From Terriglobia bacterium (GTDB lineage: Bacteria > Acidobacteriota > Terriglobia > JAIQFV01), in assembly GCA_020072965.1 (NCBI GenBank), contig JAIQFY010000002.1, positions 62,001 through 126,000 of the forward strand: a stretch of 64,000 nt of DNA, in the 5' to 3' direction. The notes below the pieces were generated by a model. That model saw nothing but the letters and a program-made list of their open reading frames with translations, was not told where the DNA came from and ran no database searches. The translations under genes were made by a program, and so were the position numbers. Position 1 is the stretch's first letter. Each line of letters begins with the position of its first letter. Shown in pieces: positions 34,566 to 42,934 of this stretch.

Positions 34566-34797
34566 AGAAGCAGTGATCAGTGGCCAGTGACCAGTGGCCA
34601 GTAGCCAGTGGTCAGTGCTCAGTGAATAACGAAGTCAAAGAGGTAAGCAATCCGCGAGTGGTTGAGATTATTTGGCAGGAAGGATGCTTGAATACAAAAA
34701 CTGGAAAGCAAACTTACGACGCCTAACCAAAAGCTGACGCCTGACTACCTCGAGCTGACCGGGGCTCACTGGCCACTGGCCACTGACCACTGCTTCT
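34566..34797. repeat. Stutter-repeat inverted element between egtB and the transporter gene
   Basis: The left arm (34566-34625) is built of AGTGGCCAGTGACC-like units, and the right arm (34766-34797) of TCACTGGCCACTGG-type units. Left 34566-34591 and right 34772-34797 are complementary with about two mismatches in 26. They enclose ~140 bp of unrelated AT-richer DNA. The right arm abuts the stop codon of the transporter gene. The element has no gene. It resembles the pair at 36352-36453 and the DNA inside the Mo-subunit gene in design, though with different repeat vocabulary. It could be a MITE-like or bidirectional terminator structure. Confidence 0.7.
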
Positions 34798-36339
34798 TCA
34801 TTTTCCTTCCAGAAACTCATTCACCACCTGTTTCACGTCTCGATGTTCGCTGTCCACCTGGTAGTTGAGACGGCGCATCTCATGATCGGAGACCGTACCG
34901 CCCAGCGAGTTCAAGGCCCCCGCGACTTGAGGATACCTTTCCACGATTCCCTTCCGAACGACGGGAGCCGCCTGGTAGGGAGGGAAATATTGCCGATCAT
35001 CCTGGAGCGCCACCAGACCCAACAGCTCGATCGCCCCATCCGTCGAATTGCCCGCGATGACATCCACCTGGCCGTTTGCGAGCGCCCGGTAGGTGAGTGA
35101 AAGATCCATCTCGCGGGGCGGCTCCACGAATTTCAAATCATAGGTTCGGGAGAAACCCGGATACCCATCCGGCCTCGACATGAAGTCCTGCCCAAACCCG
35201 GCTCGCCAGCGGGGCGCGTAGCGCGAGATGTCGGATATTTTTCGAAGGCTCAGGCGTTGAGCTTCGTCCCCCCGCACCAGGATCGCGAAAGTGTTATTGA
35301 ATCCCAGTGGCGCCAGCCACACCAGGCCGAACCTTTCCAAATATTCCCGCTTGACCTGAACATATACGGCACCCGGATCAGCTATGGGCTGATGCTTGAG
35401 GATGGCCGCGAAAGCCGTGCCCGTGTACTCGACATAAATGTCAATCTCCCCGGCCAGCAGGGCGCGATGGCAGAGATCTCCTCCCAGTTCAAACCTTCGT
35501 TCCACGTCGAGGCCTGTCCGCCGTTCAATCTGCCGGGCGATTAATTCACCCAGAATCACCTGCTCTGTAAAATCCTTCGACCCGACGACGATGCGATGAA
35601 TGGGCGGTATTCGGGTGACACGGCTCAAAGTCAAGAATCCGATCAGGATGATTCCTACCATCACCAGGGCCGGCACCCATTTCCGCGAAGGATTTTTGCC
35701 CGAACTTCGGTGGAACTTCAATATGCTTTCCAACCGGCCGAGCATGAAATCAGCCGCCAGCGCCATAAGGGCTGCAGGGAGCGCCCCGGCCAGAATCAGC
35801 TGATTGTCATTCATGCGCAGCCCCCGGAAGATGTATGTTCCCAGTCCTCCAGCTCCAATCGCGGCCGCGATCGTGGCAGTCCCCACCGAAATCACCGTTG
35901 CGACACGTACTCCCGCGAGAATCACGCTGAGCGAAAGTGGCAGTTCCACTTGCACCAGGATTTGCCAGTCAGTCATTCCCATGCCGAGCGCCGCTTCCCG
36001 GACCGCGGGTTCGACCCCCCGAATGCCTGTAAAGGTGTTTTGGATAATGGGAAGTAATGAGTAAATGAACAATGCGATGACGGCGGGGACTTGGCCGATC
36101 CCGTGAGTGCCAAGCAGCGGGATAAGAAAACCAAACAGCGCCAAGCTGGGAATGGTTTGCAGGACATTCGCCATGCCCAGGACGAGCTTGCTTAAACCCG
36201 GCTTCCTCGTCAGAAAAATCCCAATAGGTATGCCGATGCAAATGCCCGCCCCCGTCCCCGACGCCACCAGGAACAAATGCTGAAGGACGAGGGCGAGAGC
36301 TTCGGCACGGTTACGGATGAGAAAATCAATCAGGCCCAT
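34798..36339 (-). CDS. Fused permease / substrate-binding protein of OpuC/EgtU type
   Basis: About 513 residues from the ATG at 36339 (GGGACATCCT upstream). Residues 1-215 are a BPD-type ABC permease with six predicted spans, including VLQTIPSLALFGFLIPLLG and the EAA-type loop VEPAVREAALGMGMTDWQI. After a membrane anchor (VPALVMVGIILIGFLTLS), residues ~240-513 are an OpuC-type binding domain: VVGSKDFTEQVILGELIARQ, IDIYVEYTGTAFAAI, NGQVDVIAGNSTDGAI. Permease and receptor fusions of this type import glycine betaine or other quaternary amines. The EgtU members of the family bind ergothioneine. Beside egtB and egtD, and with its ATPase next, ergothioneine or hercynine transport is a reasonable hypothesis. 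Betaine or choline uptake is the alternative. Confidence 0.88.
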   Translation of the reverse strand: MGLIDFLIRNRAEALALVLQHLFLVASGTGAGICIGIPIGIFLTRKPGLSKLVLGMANVLQTIPSLALFGFLIPLLGTHGIGQVPAVIALFIYSLLPIIQNTFTGIRGVEPAVREAALGMGMTDWQILVQVELPLSLSVILAGVRVATVISVGTATIAAAIGAGGLGTYIFRGLRMNDNQLILAGALPAALMALAADFMLGRLESILKFHRSSGKNPSRKWVPALVMVGIILIGFLTLSRVTRIPPIHRIVVGSKDFTEQVILGELIARQIERRTGLDVERRFELGGDLCHRALLAGEIDIYVEYTGTAFAAILKHQPIADPGAVYVQVKREYLERFGLVWLAPLGFNNTFAILVRGDEAQRLSLRKISDISRYAPRWRAGFGQDFMSRPDGYPGFSRTYDLKFVEPPREMDLSLTYRALANGQVDVIAGNSTDGAIELLGLVALQDDRQYFPPYQAAPVVRKGIVERYPQVAGALNSLGGTVSDHEMRRLNYQVDSEHRDVKQVVNEFLEGK

Positions 36340-36351
36340 AGGATGTCCCAT

Positions 36352-36453
36352 TGTGAATTGCGGAATGCGGATTTCGGATGGCGGAGTGCGGAATTCAACC
36401 TCCACCTCCTCAAATCTGCAATCTCAATTCAATTCGCAATCCGAAATTCCATC
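36352..36453. repeat. Stutter-repeat element between permease and ATPase genes
   Basis: Left arm 36352-36395 (units such as GAATTGCGGAATGCGGATTTCGGAT) and right arm 36411-36453 (AATCTGCAATCTCAATTCAA, CGCAATCCGAAATTCC) are imperfect inverted copies. TTTCGGAT(T/G)GCG is the best-matching core. The element fills the gap between the two transporter genes, so the arms may fold into an intercistronic hairpin in the mRNA. Confidence 0.6.
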
Positions 36454-36455
36454 TC

Positions 36456-37232
36456 TTACAACCGCCCCATCGAATCGATGAAGGCCTTTGCCTCGGGGAC
36501 CTGGGAATGGGCAAACTCGTCCGGGGTTTGCATTTCGATGAGGTGCCCGTCTTTAAACAGCCCGATCCTTGAACCCAGCAGTAGGGCCTCACGGACGTCA
36601 TGGGTGACAAACACAATGGTCTTGTGGAGCCCCGCCGCCAGCCGGGCAAACTCCCGCTGCAATTCGCTGCGCGTGATGGGATCGAGGGCACCAAATGGTT
36701 CATCCATCAGGAGAATGGGCGGATCGGCCGCAAGAGCCCGAGCCACGCCCACGCGCTGACGTTGTCCACCCGAAAGTTCGTGAGGAAGACGCGGCGCAAA
36801 TTGCTCGGGAGGCAGTCCGACCAATTCCAGCAGCTCCCGCACACGCGCCCGAATTCGCTCCTCAGGCCAATGTTCCAACTGGGGGACCAATCCGATGTTT
36901 CGCTGGACGGTGAAATGGGGAAAAAGTCCAATTTCCTGGATGACATAGCCGATCGAGCGGCGGAGGCGAATCGCGTCCCAGTGGGTGGTAGGGATATCGC
37001 CCACCAAGACCTCTCCGTCCGTGGGCGCCAACAGACGGTTGATCAGTTTCAGGGTGGTCGTCTTCCCTGATCCGCTCCGACCCAGCAGGACGAGCGTCTC
37101 GCCACGTCGTACCTCAAAGTTCAGGCCCTCCACAAGCGCCTTGCCGCTCAGGGTGCATAACGTTACCGCTGCAAACTGGACATCGATCTCGGTTGATGAA
37201 TGGGTCATTTCTCGATTCAAGGATTCAGCCAT
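36456..37232 (-). CDS. ABC transporter ATPase, OpuCA/ProV type (partner of the fused permease)
   Basis: 258 residues with Walker A LLGRSGSGKTTTLK, Q-loop YVIQEIGLFPHFTVQ, signature HELSGGQRQRVGVARAL, Walker B ILLMDEPFGALDP and H-loop IVFVTHDVREALL. The R-E-A-L after HDV and the FPHFTV region are typical of the quaternary-amine (OpuCA/ProV) subfamily. There is no C-terminal CBS pair, so osmotic gating of the ProV type is unlikely. It precedes the permease gene on the same strand with 116 bp between them, occupied by a repeat element. The start is uncertain: an ATG eight codons downstream is an alternative. Confidence 0.9.
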   Translation of the reverse strand: MAESLNREMTHSSTEIDVQFAAVTLCTLSGKALVEGLNFEVRRGETLVLLGRSGSGKTTTLKLINRLLAPTDGEVLVGDIPTTHWDAIRLRRSIGYVIQEIGLFPHFTVQRNIGLVPQLEHWPEERIRARVRELLELVGLPPEQFAPRLPHELSGGQRQRVGVARALAADPPILLMDEPFGALDPITRSELQREFARLAAGLHKTIVFVTHDVREALLLGSRIGLFKDGHLIEMQTPDEFAHSQVPEAKAFIDSMGRL

Positions 37233-37684
37233 GCGTCACTCAGCAATGTCCCCGTACTCACCAGGCAACGTCGCGATCCTTTCTTAACATGTCGAAAGCC
37301 AGGTCGACATCTCCGAGATGCAACTCTGTGAAATGGTGAATGGTCGCGCTTTGACGGCCGCAGTTTATCAGCATCGACCCGGCTGGGCAATTGGAGCCTT
37401 CGGAGGTATCATTCACGATTCCAAGCCAGCCGACTTCACCGTTGGCTGCGCGCAGATGTGATGTGTGATCCCGGTCTGTTGCGGCCGGGATTCGTCGCCG
37501 GGACCTTGTGGGGAAGGGACCAAGAAACTGAGGAACAAAAGGACCCCTGGCGGCGTCCAATTCGTAAGCCCCCCCGGGGATTCTCCTGGGGCGGGCTGGG
37601 AGACAACCCCATCGGGAGTTCCTCCATCAATGAGATTAAGGACTCTCAGACCGGGCCCAAAATCTACTTGCTGGAGATAAGGAC
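37233..37684. other. Intergenic region between divergent genes
   Basis: Separates the leftward transporter operon from the rightward secreted-protein gene, so promoters for both lie here. A GC-rich stretch with CCCCCCGGGG and CCTGGGG runs (37570-37600) could fold. No gene or known RNA is recognised. Confidence 0.4.
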
Positions 37685-39487
37685 ATGCCACTCCGTCGAA
37701 CCCTCATTTTTGCCTCGCTTCTAATGTCCGCTTTCAGTTGCACAATGTCCCAAACGCCGCCGCCTCAGGGGAGTGCTGGTTCCGAAAGAGCGGACGCCAG
37801 CCAACGAGAGCTTCAGAAGAAGGCGCGCGGGTTATTGAACGAGGTGGCAGTGGAAGCGCGTCAGCTTCGGGCTCCTGAGAATCGAATCCGCATACAGGCC
37901 GCGGTGGCTGATCTGATGTGGGAGCTGGATCCTGCCGGATCCCGGATGCTGTTCGCCCAGGTCCGGGATGATTTGATTAATCTGATTGGTGGTCTCAACC
38001 GCGATGATCCTCAATACGATAGCTTCTACTATCGGTATCTGCAAATGCGACGGGAAGTTCTGTCCCGAATCTCCGCCCACGATGCTGACCTGGCACTCGA
38101 TTTTTTGCGGTCGACCCGGCAGGCCCCCTTCGATTCGCGGCACTTCTTCAGTTCGCACATGGACAATGAACTGGAACTGGAGGGCACCCTGGCCAGTCAG
38201 ATTGCCCAGCGAAATCCGCGGCGGGCGCTGGAGATTGCCGAGGCCGGCCTGGCCAAGGGCTACTCGTTTCCGGCCGTCAATTTACTGTGGCAGTTGAGGG
38301 AAAAAGACCCCGATGCGGCGGCAACACTGACTGACGATATTATCAAGAAAATACGATCTGACAACCCGCCGGCGGATCAGATGGCTTTAAACGTCGCCTT
38401 CGGCCTCCTACAAATGGATCTTCAGCGTCGAAAAAACACAACTTCAGGTCCCGGGCAGTCCAAACCCCCGGCTCCCGTTCTCGATGATGGAACTCTCCAG
38501 TGGTTAGTGGAATGGATGGGGAATGCATTGACCGGCTTTAATAACACTTCAGATCAAGCAGCCCATTCAATGCGTCAGAATATGCTGGGCTCCTACCAGA
38601 ACCTTCTGCCGGATTTGGAGAAATTTGTTCCTCCGGCAGCCAGCATCATACGGACCCACCTCGCTCAGGCGGACTTCTCCCCGGACGAACAAACCAAACG
38701 TTGGCAGGAATTCAATTCCCTCGTCGCCAAGGGAAGCGTCGGGGAGGTCCTGCAGGCCGCCGCCAAGGCCCCTCCAGAAATGCAATACAATTATTACCAG
38801 CAGGCCTCGTGGAAAGCTCTGTCCGAGGACGACTACGCGCAGGCCCGGCAGATTATCCGGGATCACATATCCGATCCTTCACAGAGGGCCACGATGCTCT
38901 CCAGTCTGGAGAGTCAAATCGTCGGCCGCATGATGAGCGCTGGTAAACTGGAGCAGGCGCGGCAGGAAATTTACGGCATTCGGTCCGAAACCGAACGGGC
39001 CAAGGCCCTCGCCCAGTTGGCGGTGATCGCCGCAGCGCAACCGAATGTCAAACTGGCCTCGCAGCTGGCGGGGGAGGCCCGGGGGCTGCTGAAGGGCCGG
39101 ATAGAGAATCAAACGCAGATGAACACGCACCTTGATATCGCGCGTTCCCTCGCGAACCTCATGGCGAATCAAGCGGCTGAAGTGTTGGATCCCCTGCCGG
39201 AACGCATCAACACCCTCATGACGGCCGCCGCCGAACTCGATCCGTTTGAACGCGAACAGAATCCAAGCTTTCAAAACGGGGAACTGATCATGCAGGGGGG
39301 AGATTTCCTGATGGGTATCGTTCAGAATTTCTCGAGCATTCTGGGCTCCCTGGCGCAAACCGATTTCGACCGCGCCAAATCCATCGCAGACCAGTTACAA
39401 CACCTCGAAGCGCGAATCGAGGCGCACGTGGAAATCCTCCGGGACGTCCTGCAGCCGTCCGGGAGCAGTGACCGTGCGGGCGATTAA
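37685..39487 (+). CDS. Helical-repeat exported protein of unknown function
   Basis: 600 residues, with the ATG preceded by GGAGATAAGGAC. The N-terminal export signal (RRTLIFASLLMSAFSCTMS) has a Cys that could be a weak lipobox. The rest is almost entirely alpha-helical and Ala/Leu/Gln-rich, in TPR-like pairs: ENRIRIQAAVADLMWELDPA, RALEIAEAGLAKGYSFPAVN, YAQARQIIRDHISDPSQ, RAKALAQLAVIAAAQPNVKL. I associate this composition with a recurring acidobacterial exported family but know no function. No catalytic motif. It is convergent with an S9-type hydrolase gene. Confidence 0.75.
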   Translation: MPLRRTLIFASLLMSAFSCTMSQTPPPQGSAGSERADASQRELQKKARGLLNEVAVEARQLRAPENRIRIQAAVADLMWELDPAGSRMLFAQVRDDLINLIGGLNRDDPQYDSFYYRYLQMRREVLSRISAHDADLALDFLRSTRQAPFDSRHFFSSHMDNELELEGTLASQIAQRNPRRALEIAEAGLAKGYSFPAVNLLWQLREKDPDAAATLTDDIIKKIRSDNPPADQMALNVAFGLLQMDLQRRKNTTSGPGQSKPPAPVLDDGTLQWLVEWMGNALTGFNNTSDQAAHSMRQNMLGSYQNLLPDLEKFVPPAASIIRTHLAQADFSPDEQTKRWQEFNSLVAKGSVGEVLQAAAKAPPEMQYNYYQQASWKALSEDDYAQARQIIRDHISDPSQRATMLSSLESQIVGRMMSAGKLEQARQEIYGIRSETERAKALAQLAVIAAAQPNVKLASQLAGEARGLLKGRIENQTQMNTHLDIARSLANLMANQAAEVLDPLPERINTLMTAAAELDPFEREQNPSFQNGELIMQGGDFLMGIVQNFSSILGSLAQTDFDRAKSIADQLQHLEARIEAHVEILRDVLQPSGSSDRAGD

Positions 39488-39595
39488 TCGAAAAGCCCGC
39501 CCTGCATTTCTCTTCATACTGCCTTCCGGCTCTGCGGCTCTTTCCCCACCGCAGGATGACCGACTTTCGGAATTGAGCGGTTCTTCCTCATCCCT

Positions 39596-40663
39596 TCATT
39601 TCACCGGACTGGGAGGATTCAAATACCGGGCCAGGAATCGGTACACCTCTGCACGCGAATCCTTGGCCAGCCGAGTGTCGATGCGGTTGAAAAAGTGGCC
39701 TCCAGGAGCATTCTCATAGATCTTGTATTCAAATTTCTTGTTGGCGGCTTTCAAAGCCTGGATAAGATGCTCCACCTCGAGCACATTTACGTCCTCATCG
39801 TTGGTATTGGTGTGGATAAGTAAGGGAGTTTGCAATTTCTCAGCATTCCAGGCCGGTGAGCGGCGGCGGTACTCGTTGACATTCTCTTCGGCGGTCTTCC
39901 CCAGATGGTAGGGCGCGGAATACTGATCCCGGTAACCCTGGCCCTTGTAACCCATGCGGGCCACCAGATCACTCACCGGGACCCCGGCGTAAGCGACCCG
40001 GTAATCCTGGGGATGATCGAAGATGTTCATCAGCGTTATCATACCGCCATGACTCCAGCCCAGGATCCCCACCCGCTGCGGATCGATATTGGTGTAGTTC
40101 TCCAGCATCCACTGCTTTCCCGCGAAGACGTCCTCGTTTTCCAGTCCGCCGTAGTCGATCAGCCTCCAGAACTCACGGCCGTATCCCGTACTGCCCCGAT
40201 AATCGGGCGCAATGACGGCATAGCCTTGCTGCACCAGCTCGCGAACAATGTGCGCCACCCCGGAACCGAAATCAGCATGCACTCCTCCATGAACAAGGAC
40301 GAGCAATGGGAGCTTTTCGGTGGAAGCATATTCTTTCGGAATGAATGTGTACGCGGTGATCACCACCGGGTTGCCGGCCCCCTGTGCGGTGGGATTGGAA
40401 ATTACACGGGGGGGAGGCCCGGTATACCGGACAAGGTCGACCTCGGCAATATCCTCCAGCCGGTGAAACCACATGAGATTGTCAATCTGCTTGGCCAGGG
40501 ATTGCCCCAGAAAATCAAGCGTTTCCTCGACGGAACGGGCGCGCTGCTGAGCCGGGTCCGGGGGCGGAGGGGGGGTGCGGTCCTGGGAATAGCTCGCCAG
40601 GCTGAGTCCCACAAATGCAATCGCCGACATTGCAAGGCACTTCATGAAGATCCGGAATCTCAT
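39596..40663 (-). CDS. Secreted alpha/beta hydrolase, prolyl oligopeptidase (S9) type
   Basis: 355 residues with a signal peptide (MKCLAMSAIAFVGLSLASYS). The hydrolase domain shows LLVLVHGGVHADFGS (oxyanion region), VIAPDYRGSTGYGREFW, the nucleophile elbow GILGWSHGGMI (Ser), the acid loop HTNTNDEDVNVLEV (Asp) and NAPGGHFFNRID (His). This is the S9 peptidase C-terminal catalytic domain without a beta-propeller, so a short esterase or peptidase acting outside the cytoplasm is likely. GAGGG lies 4 bp before the ATG at 40663. It is a single-gene unit. Confidence 0.88.
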   Translation of the reverse strand: MRFRIFMKCLAMSAIAFVGLSLASYSQDRTPPPPPDPAQQRARSVEETLDFLGQSLAKQIDNLMWFHRLEDIAEVDLVRYTGPPPRVISNPTAQGAGNPVVITAYTFIPKEYASTEKLPLLVLVHGGVHADFGSGVAHIVRELVQQGYAVIAPDYRGSTGYGREFWRLIDYGGLENEDVFAGKQWMLENYTNIDPQRVGILGWSHGGMITLMNIFDHPQDYRVAYAGVPVSDLVARMGYKGQGYRDQYSAPYHLGKTAEENVNEYRRRSPAWNAEKLQTPLLIHTNTNDEDVNVLEVEHLIQALKAANKKFEYKIYENAPGGHFFNRIDTRLAKDSRAEVYRFLARYLNPPSPVK

Positions 40664-40769
40664 AAAACCCTCTTTGAAGATTGTTGGACCACCAGGGAAG
40701 CGAATTTATACCTGTTGCAAAAGTTCAAACGAAGCGACAACACTGTGACGCTCATGGATCAATGTCGGA

Positions 40770-40830
40770 GTAACGACTTCAGTCGTTACTGCGAATTTGG
40801 ACCTTTGGGTGCGAAACGACTGAAGTCGTT
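40770..40830. repeat. Pair of GTAACGACT palindromes in a 490-bp gene-free region
   Basis: GTAACGACT-TC-AGTCGTTAC (perfect 9-bp arms, 40770-40789) and the related AACGACT-GA-AGTCGTT (40815-40830, same core in the inverse orientation) are 25 bp apart. The gene-free stretch 40664-41156 holds nothing else I recognise. The palindromes are not followed by T-runs. Such AACGACT(N)AGTCGTT hairpins are the kind of dispersed repeats common in acidobacterial genomes (recollection, unverified). Confidence 0.6.
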
Positions 40831-41156
40831 ACTACGAGTTCGACCATTGACCGGCCGTTGGAATGCAATCCACACTCGATTTCTTACAGGTCCCGTTCCC
40901 GCGGCCGTTTCACGCGGGGGTTTGGACAGATGTTAAGCCGTCGCAATAATACACGCTTTCCACGTTATGCCTCAACCCCGGCGGCAACGATGACCGGTAG
41001 AATCGACGCAATCCCAATATGGATTACTGCAGCAGCGTTTCGTCTTAAAAATTGTCCAATCGAAAGGGGCGTTTCAGCCCGGGTTTTCTTAACTGAACGG
41101 CATGGGGGCAATAGGGATCTTACCTTGATGACCACCGGTGTGATCGCGAGATGATT

Positions 41157-41966
41157 TCACTCTGTGGAGGGGCTCAGCTCCTGACGGCGGAAAACCACCC
41201 ATGCCAGGAGCACCATGATGGCACAGTAGTCGATCAAACTGAGAAAAGCCCATTGGACCGGAGCGGGATTGAGGCGCGCCTTGAGCAGAGATTCAAAAAG
41301 GACATCCAGGCTGTTAGTGGATGGAAACAGGAAGAGTACTGTCCCTTTGACCCAATCGGGAAGCTCGACATGGACCAGTCTCAGAAGGGGAGGGAAAATA
41401 TTGTAAAGGGAATCCGCGTTGTAGACTACCACAGAAAGAACCACGGCAATCCAGGCATTGAATCGCAGCGCCAGGAAAAAGGCAACACTCATCATCAATA
41501 CTGAATACACCCATCGTGCGAGCAGGATCAGGCCCAGCAGCTTTCCCATAGGCTGTCTTGTAAGATAGACGAGTCCCAGGTAGAGCAGACCAAAGATGAT
41601 CCAAACGAAGGACAGGTAGACCAGGCTCCCGATATAACTTCCCAACAAGTACTCCGCGCGGGTTAATGGCTTTGATAGCACACTGAAAATGGTTCCTTCA
41701 CGGATTTCCCGGCGAATAACTGTCACGCCGTTGGCCAGGCCCACCAGACAGGCGAAGAAGCCCATCAAGGCAAGCGCTGACAAAATCACGTTGGCTGACA
41801 ATTGGTTGGCGACCTCCGTATCCCCGGCGCTCCTTGCGTTCCGTAGCATCAGCAACGAGCTGCTCAACAAGGCAAAGATAAGGATGGCGATGACCAGGGT
41901 GATCCCCAGCAATTTGCTTCGCAATAGCCGCCGCAAGACAATGCCCGCGATCAACCAGACCATCAT
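41157..41966 (-). CDS. ABC-2 type transporter permease
   Basis: 269-residue membrane protein with about six hydrophobic segments (LLGITLVIAILIFALL, LSALALMGFFACLVGLANGV, AIMVLLAWVVFRR). The cytoplasmic EIREGTIFSVLSKPLTRAEYLLG after the second span is the coupling segment of ABC-2 (NodJ/YhhJ-like) exporters. Its start overlaps the ATPase stop by 4 bp (ATGA, 41963-41966), so they are co-translated. With the upstream TlpA-like gene it forms a three-gene operon. The substrate is unknown. Confidence 0.88.
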   Translation of the reverse strand: MMVWLIAGIVLRRLLRSKLLGITLVIAILIFALLSSSLLMLRNARSAGDTEVANQLSANVILSALALMGFFACLVGLANGVTVIRREIREGTIFSVLSKPLTRAEYLLGSYIGSLVYLSFVWIIFGLLYLGLVYLTRQPMGKLLGLILLARWVYSVLMMSVAFFLALRFNAWIAVVLSVVVYNADSLYNIFPPLLRLVHVELPDWVKGTVLFLFPSTNSLDVLFESLLKARLNPAPVQWAFLSLIDYCAIMVLLAWVVFRRQELSPSTE

Positions 41967-42934
41967 TGTTCTTCCCTCCCTGCCGTGTTTGAGACGCGGG
42001 CCCGTTCTTGGTCACCCACCAGGTCGATGAATACTTCCTCCAGGGTCCGTGCCACAGGGAGGTAGGCGCGTAACGTCCCCCCTCCCAGCCGAATCGCATC
42101 AACGACGTGTTGGCCCAGGGCCTCATCCCCGGCGAAGGTCATGAACTGCTCAGAAACCGCTGAGATTTTCAGGTTCAATTCCTGCAATTGGGACCGGACA
42201 GAACCGCCGGGATCCGTGAAGGTAATCTCGATCCCCTCATGGGAGCCAATGACCTCCTTCAAACTGCCCTGTCGCACCATCTTTCCACGATTTACGATGG
42301 CGACACGGTCGCAGATGGCCTCCACCTCGGAGAGGATGTGTGAGGACAGAAAAATGCTTGACCCGCGCTGCTTCAATTGCAGGAGGAGTTGGCGAACCAT
42401 TCGTCTTCCCAACGGGTCAAACCCGGAAGTCGGCTCATCGAGAATCAGTAATTCGGGTTCGTTTAGAAGTGCCTGGGCAATTCCCAGCCGCTGGCGCATG
42501 CCGCGGGAATATTTCCCAATTCTCAGGTTGCGGGCCTCCCACAGATCGAGCTGTCCCAGCAACTGCTCGATGCGGGAGCGCCTGAGGCGGTCGGGAATGC
42601 GAAAAAGCCGACCAAAAAAATCCAACAGCTGAGGGCCATTTAGAAACGAATAAAATGCATAGTTCTCAGGCAAGAATCCGGTTCTGGAACGCACGTGACG
42701 CGCCTCCGGAGGCGAACTGAAAAGCTTGATGCTTCCCCGGGTCGGTCTCAGAAAACCCATCAACAGGTTGATGGTGGTCGTCTTCCCTGCTCCATTCGGT
42801 CCCAGGAAAGCAAAGATTTCCCCCCGGGCCACGGCAAGATCCAAATCGCCCACCGCTTCAACCCGCTTTTTCCTTCCCCAACCCGTCGCGAAAATCTTTG
42901 TGAGTTCGCGTACTTCGATGACGTTTTCGCTCAA
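41963..42934 (-). CDS. ABC transporter ATP-binding protein (ABC-2 exporter)
   Basis: 323 residues: Walker A FLGPNGAGKTTTINLL, Q-loop region TGFLPENYAFY, signature YSRGMRQRLGIAQALL, Walker B LLILDEPTSGFDPLG and H-loop IFLSSHILSEVEAICD. The C-terminal ~90 residues are the DUF4162-type extension common in this ATPase class. The start overlaps the TlpA stop as ATGA (42931-42934) and its stop overlaps the permease start. The signature YSRGM and FLPEN suggest an ABC-2 exporter of the NatA/CcmA-like group. Confidence 0.92.
   Translation of the reverse strand: MSENVIEVRELTKIFATGWGRKKRVEAVGDLDLAVARGEIFAFLGPNGAGKTTTINLLMGFLRPTRGSIKLFSSPPEARHVRSRTGFLPENYAFYSFLNGPQLLDFFGRLFRIPDRLRRSRIEQLLGQLDLWEARNLRIGKYSRGMRQRLGIAQALLNEPELLILDEPTSGFDPLGRRMVRQLLLQLKQRGSSIFLSSHILSEVEAICDRVAIVNRGKMVRQGSLKEVIGSHEGIEITFTDPGGSVRSQLQELNLKISAVSEQFMTFAGDEALGQHVVDAIRLGGGTLRAYLPVARTLEEVFIDLVGDQERARVSNTAGREEQ

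Noticed and set aside
34566-34797. Considered as a transposon with terminal inverted repeats.
   Set aside because: No transposase, no target duplication visible, and arms consist of jumbled short words; reported as a repeat element instead.
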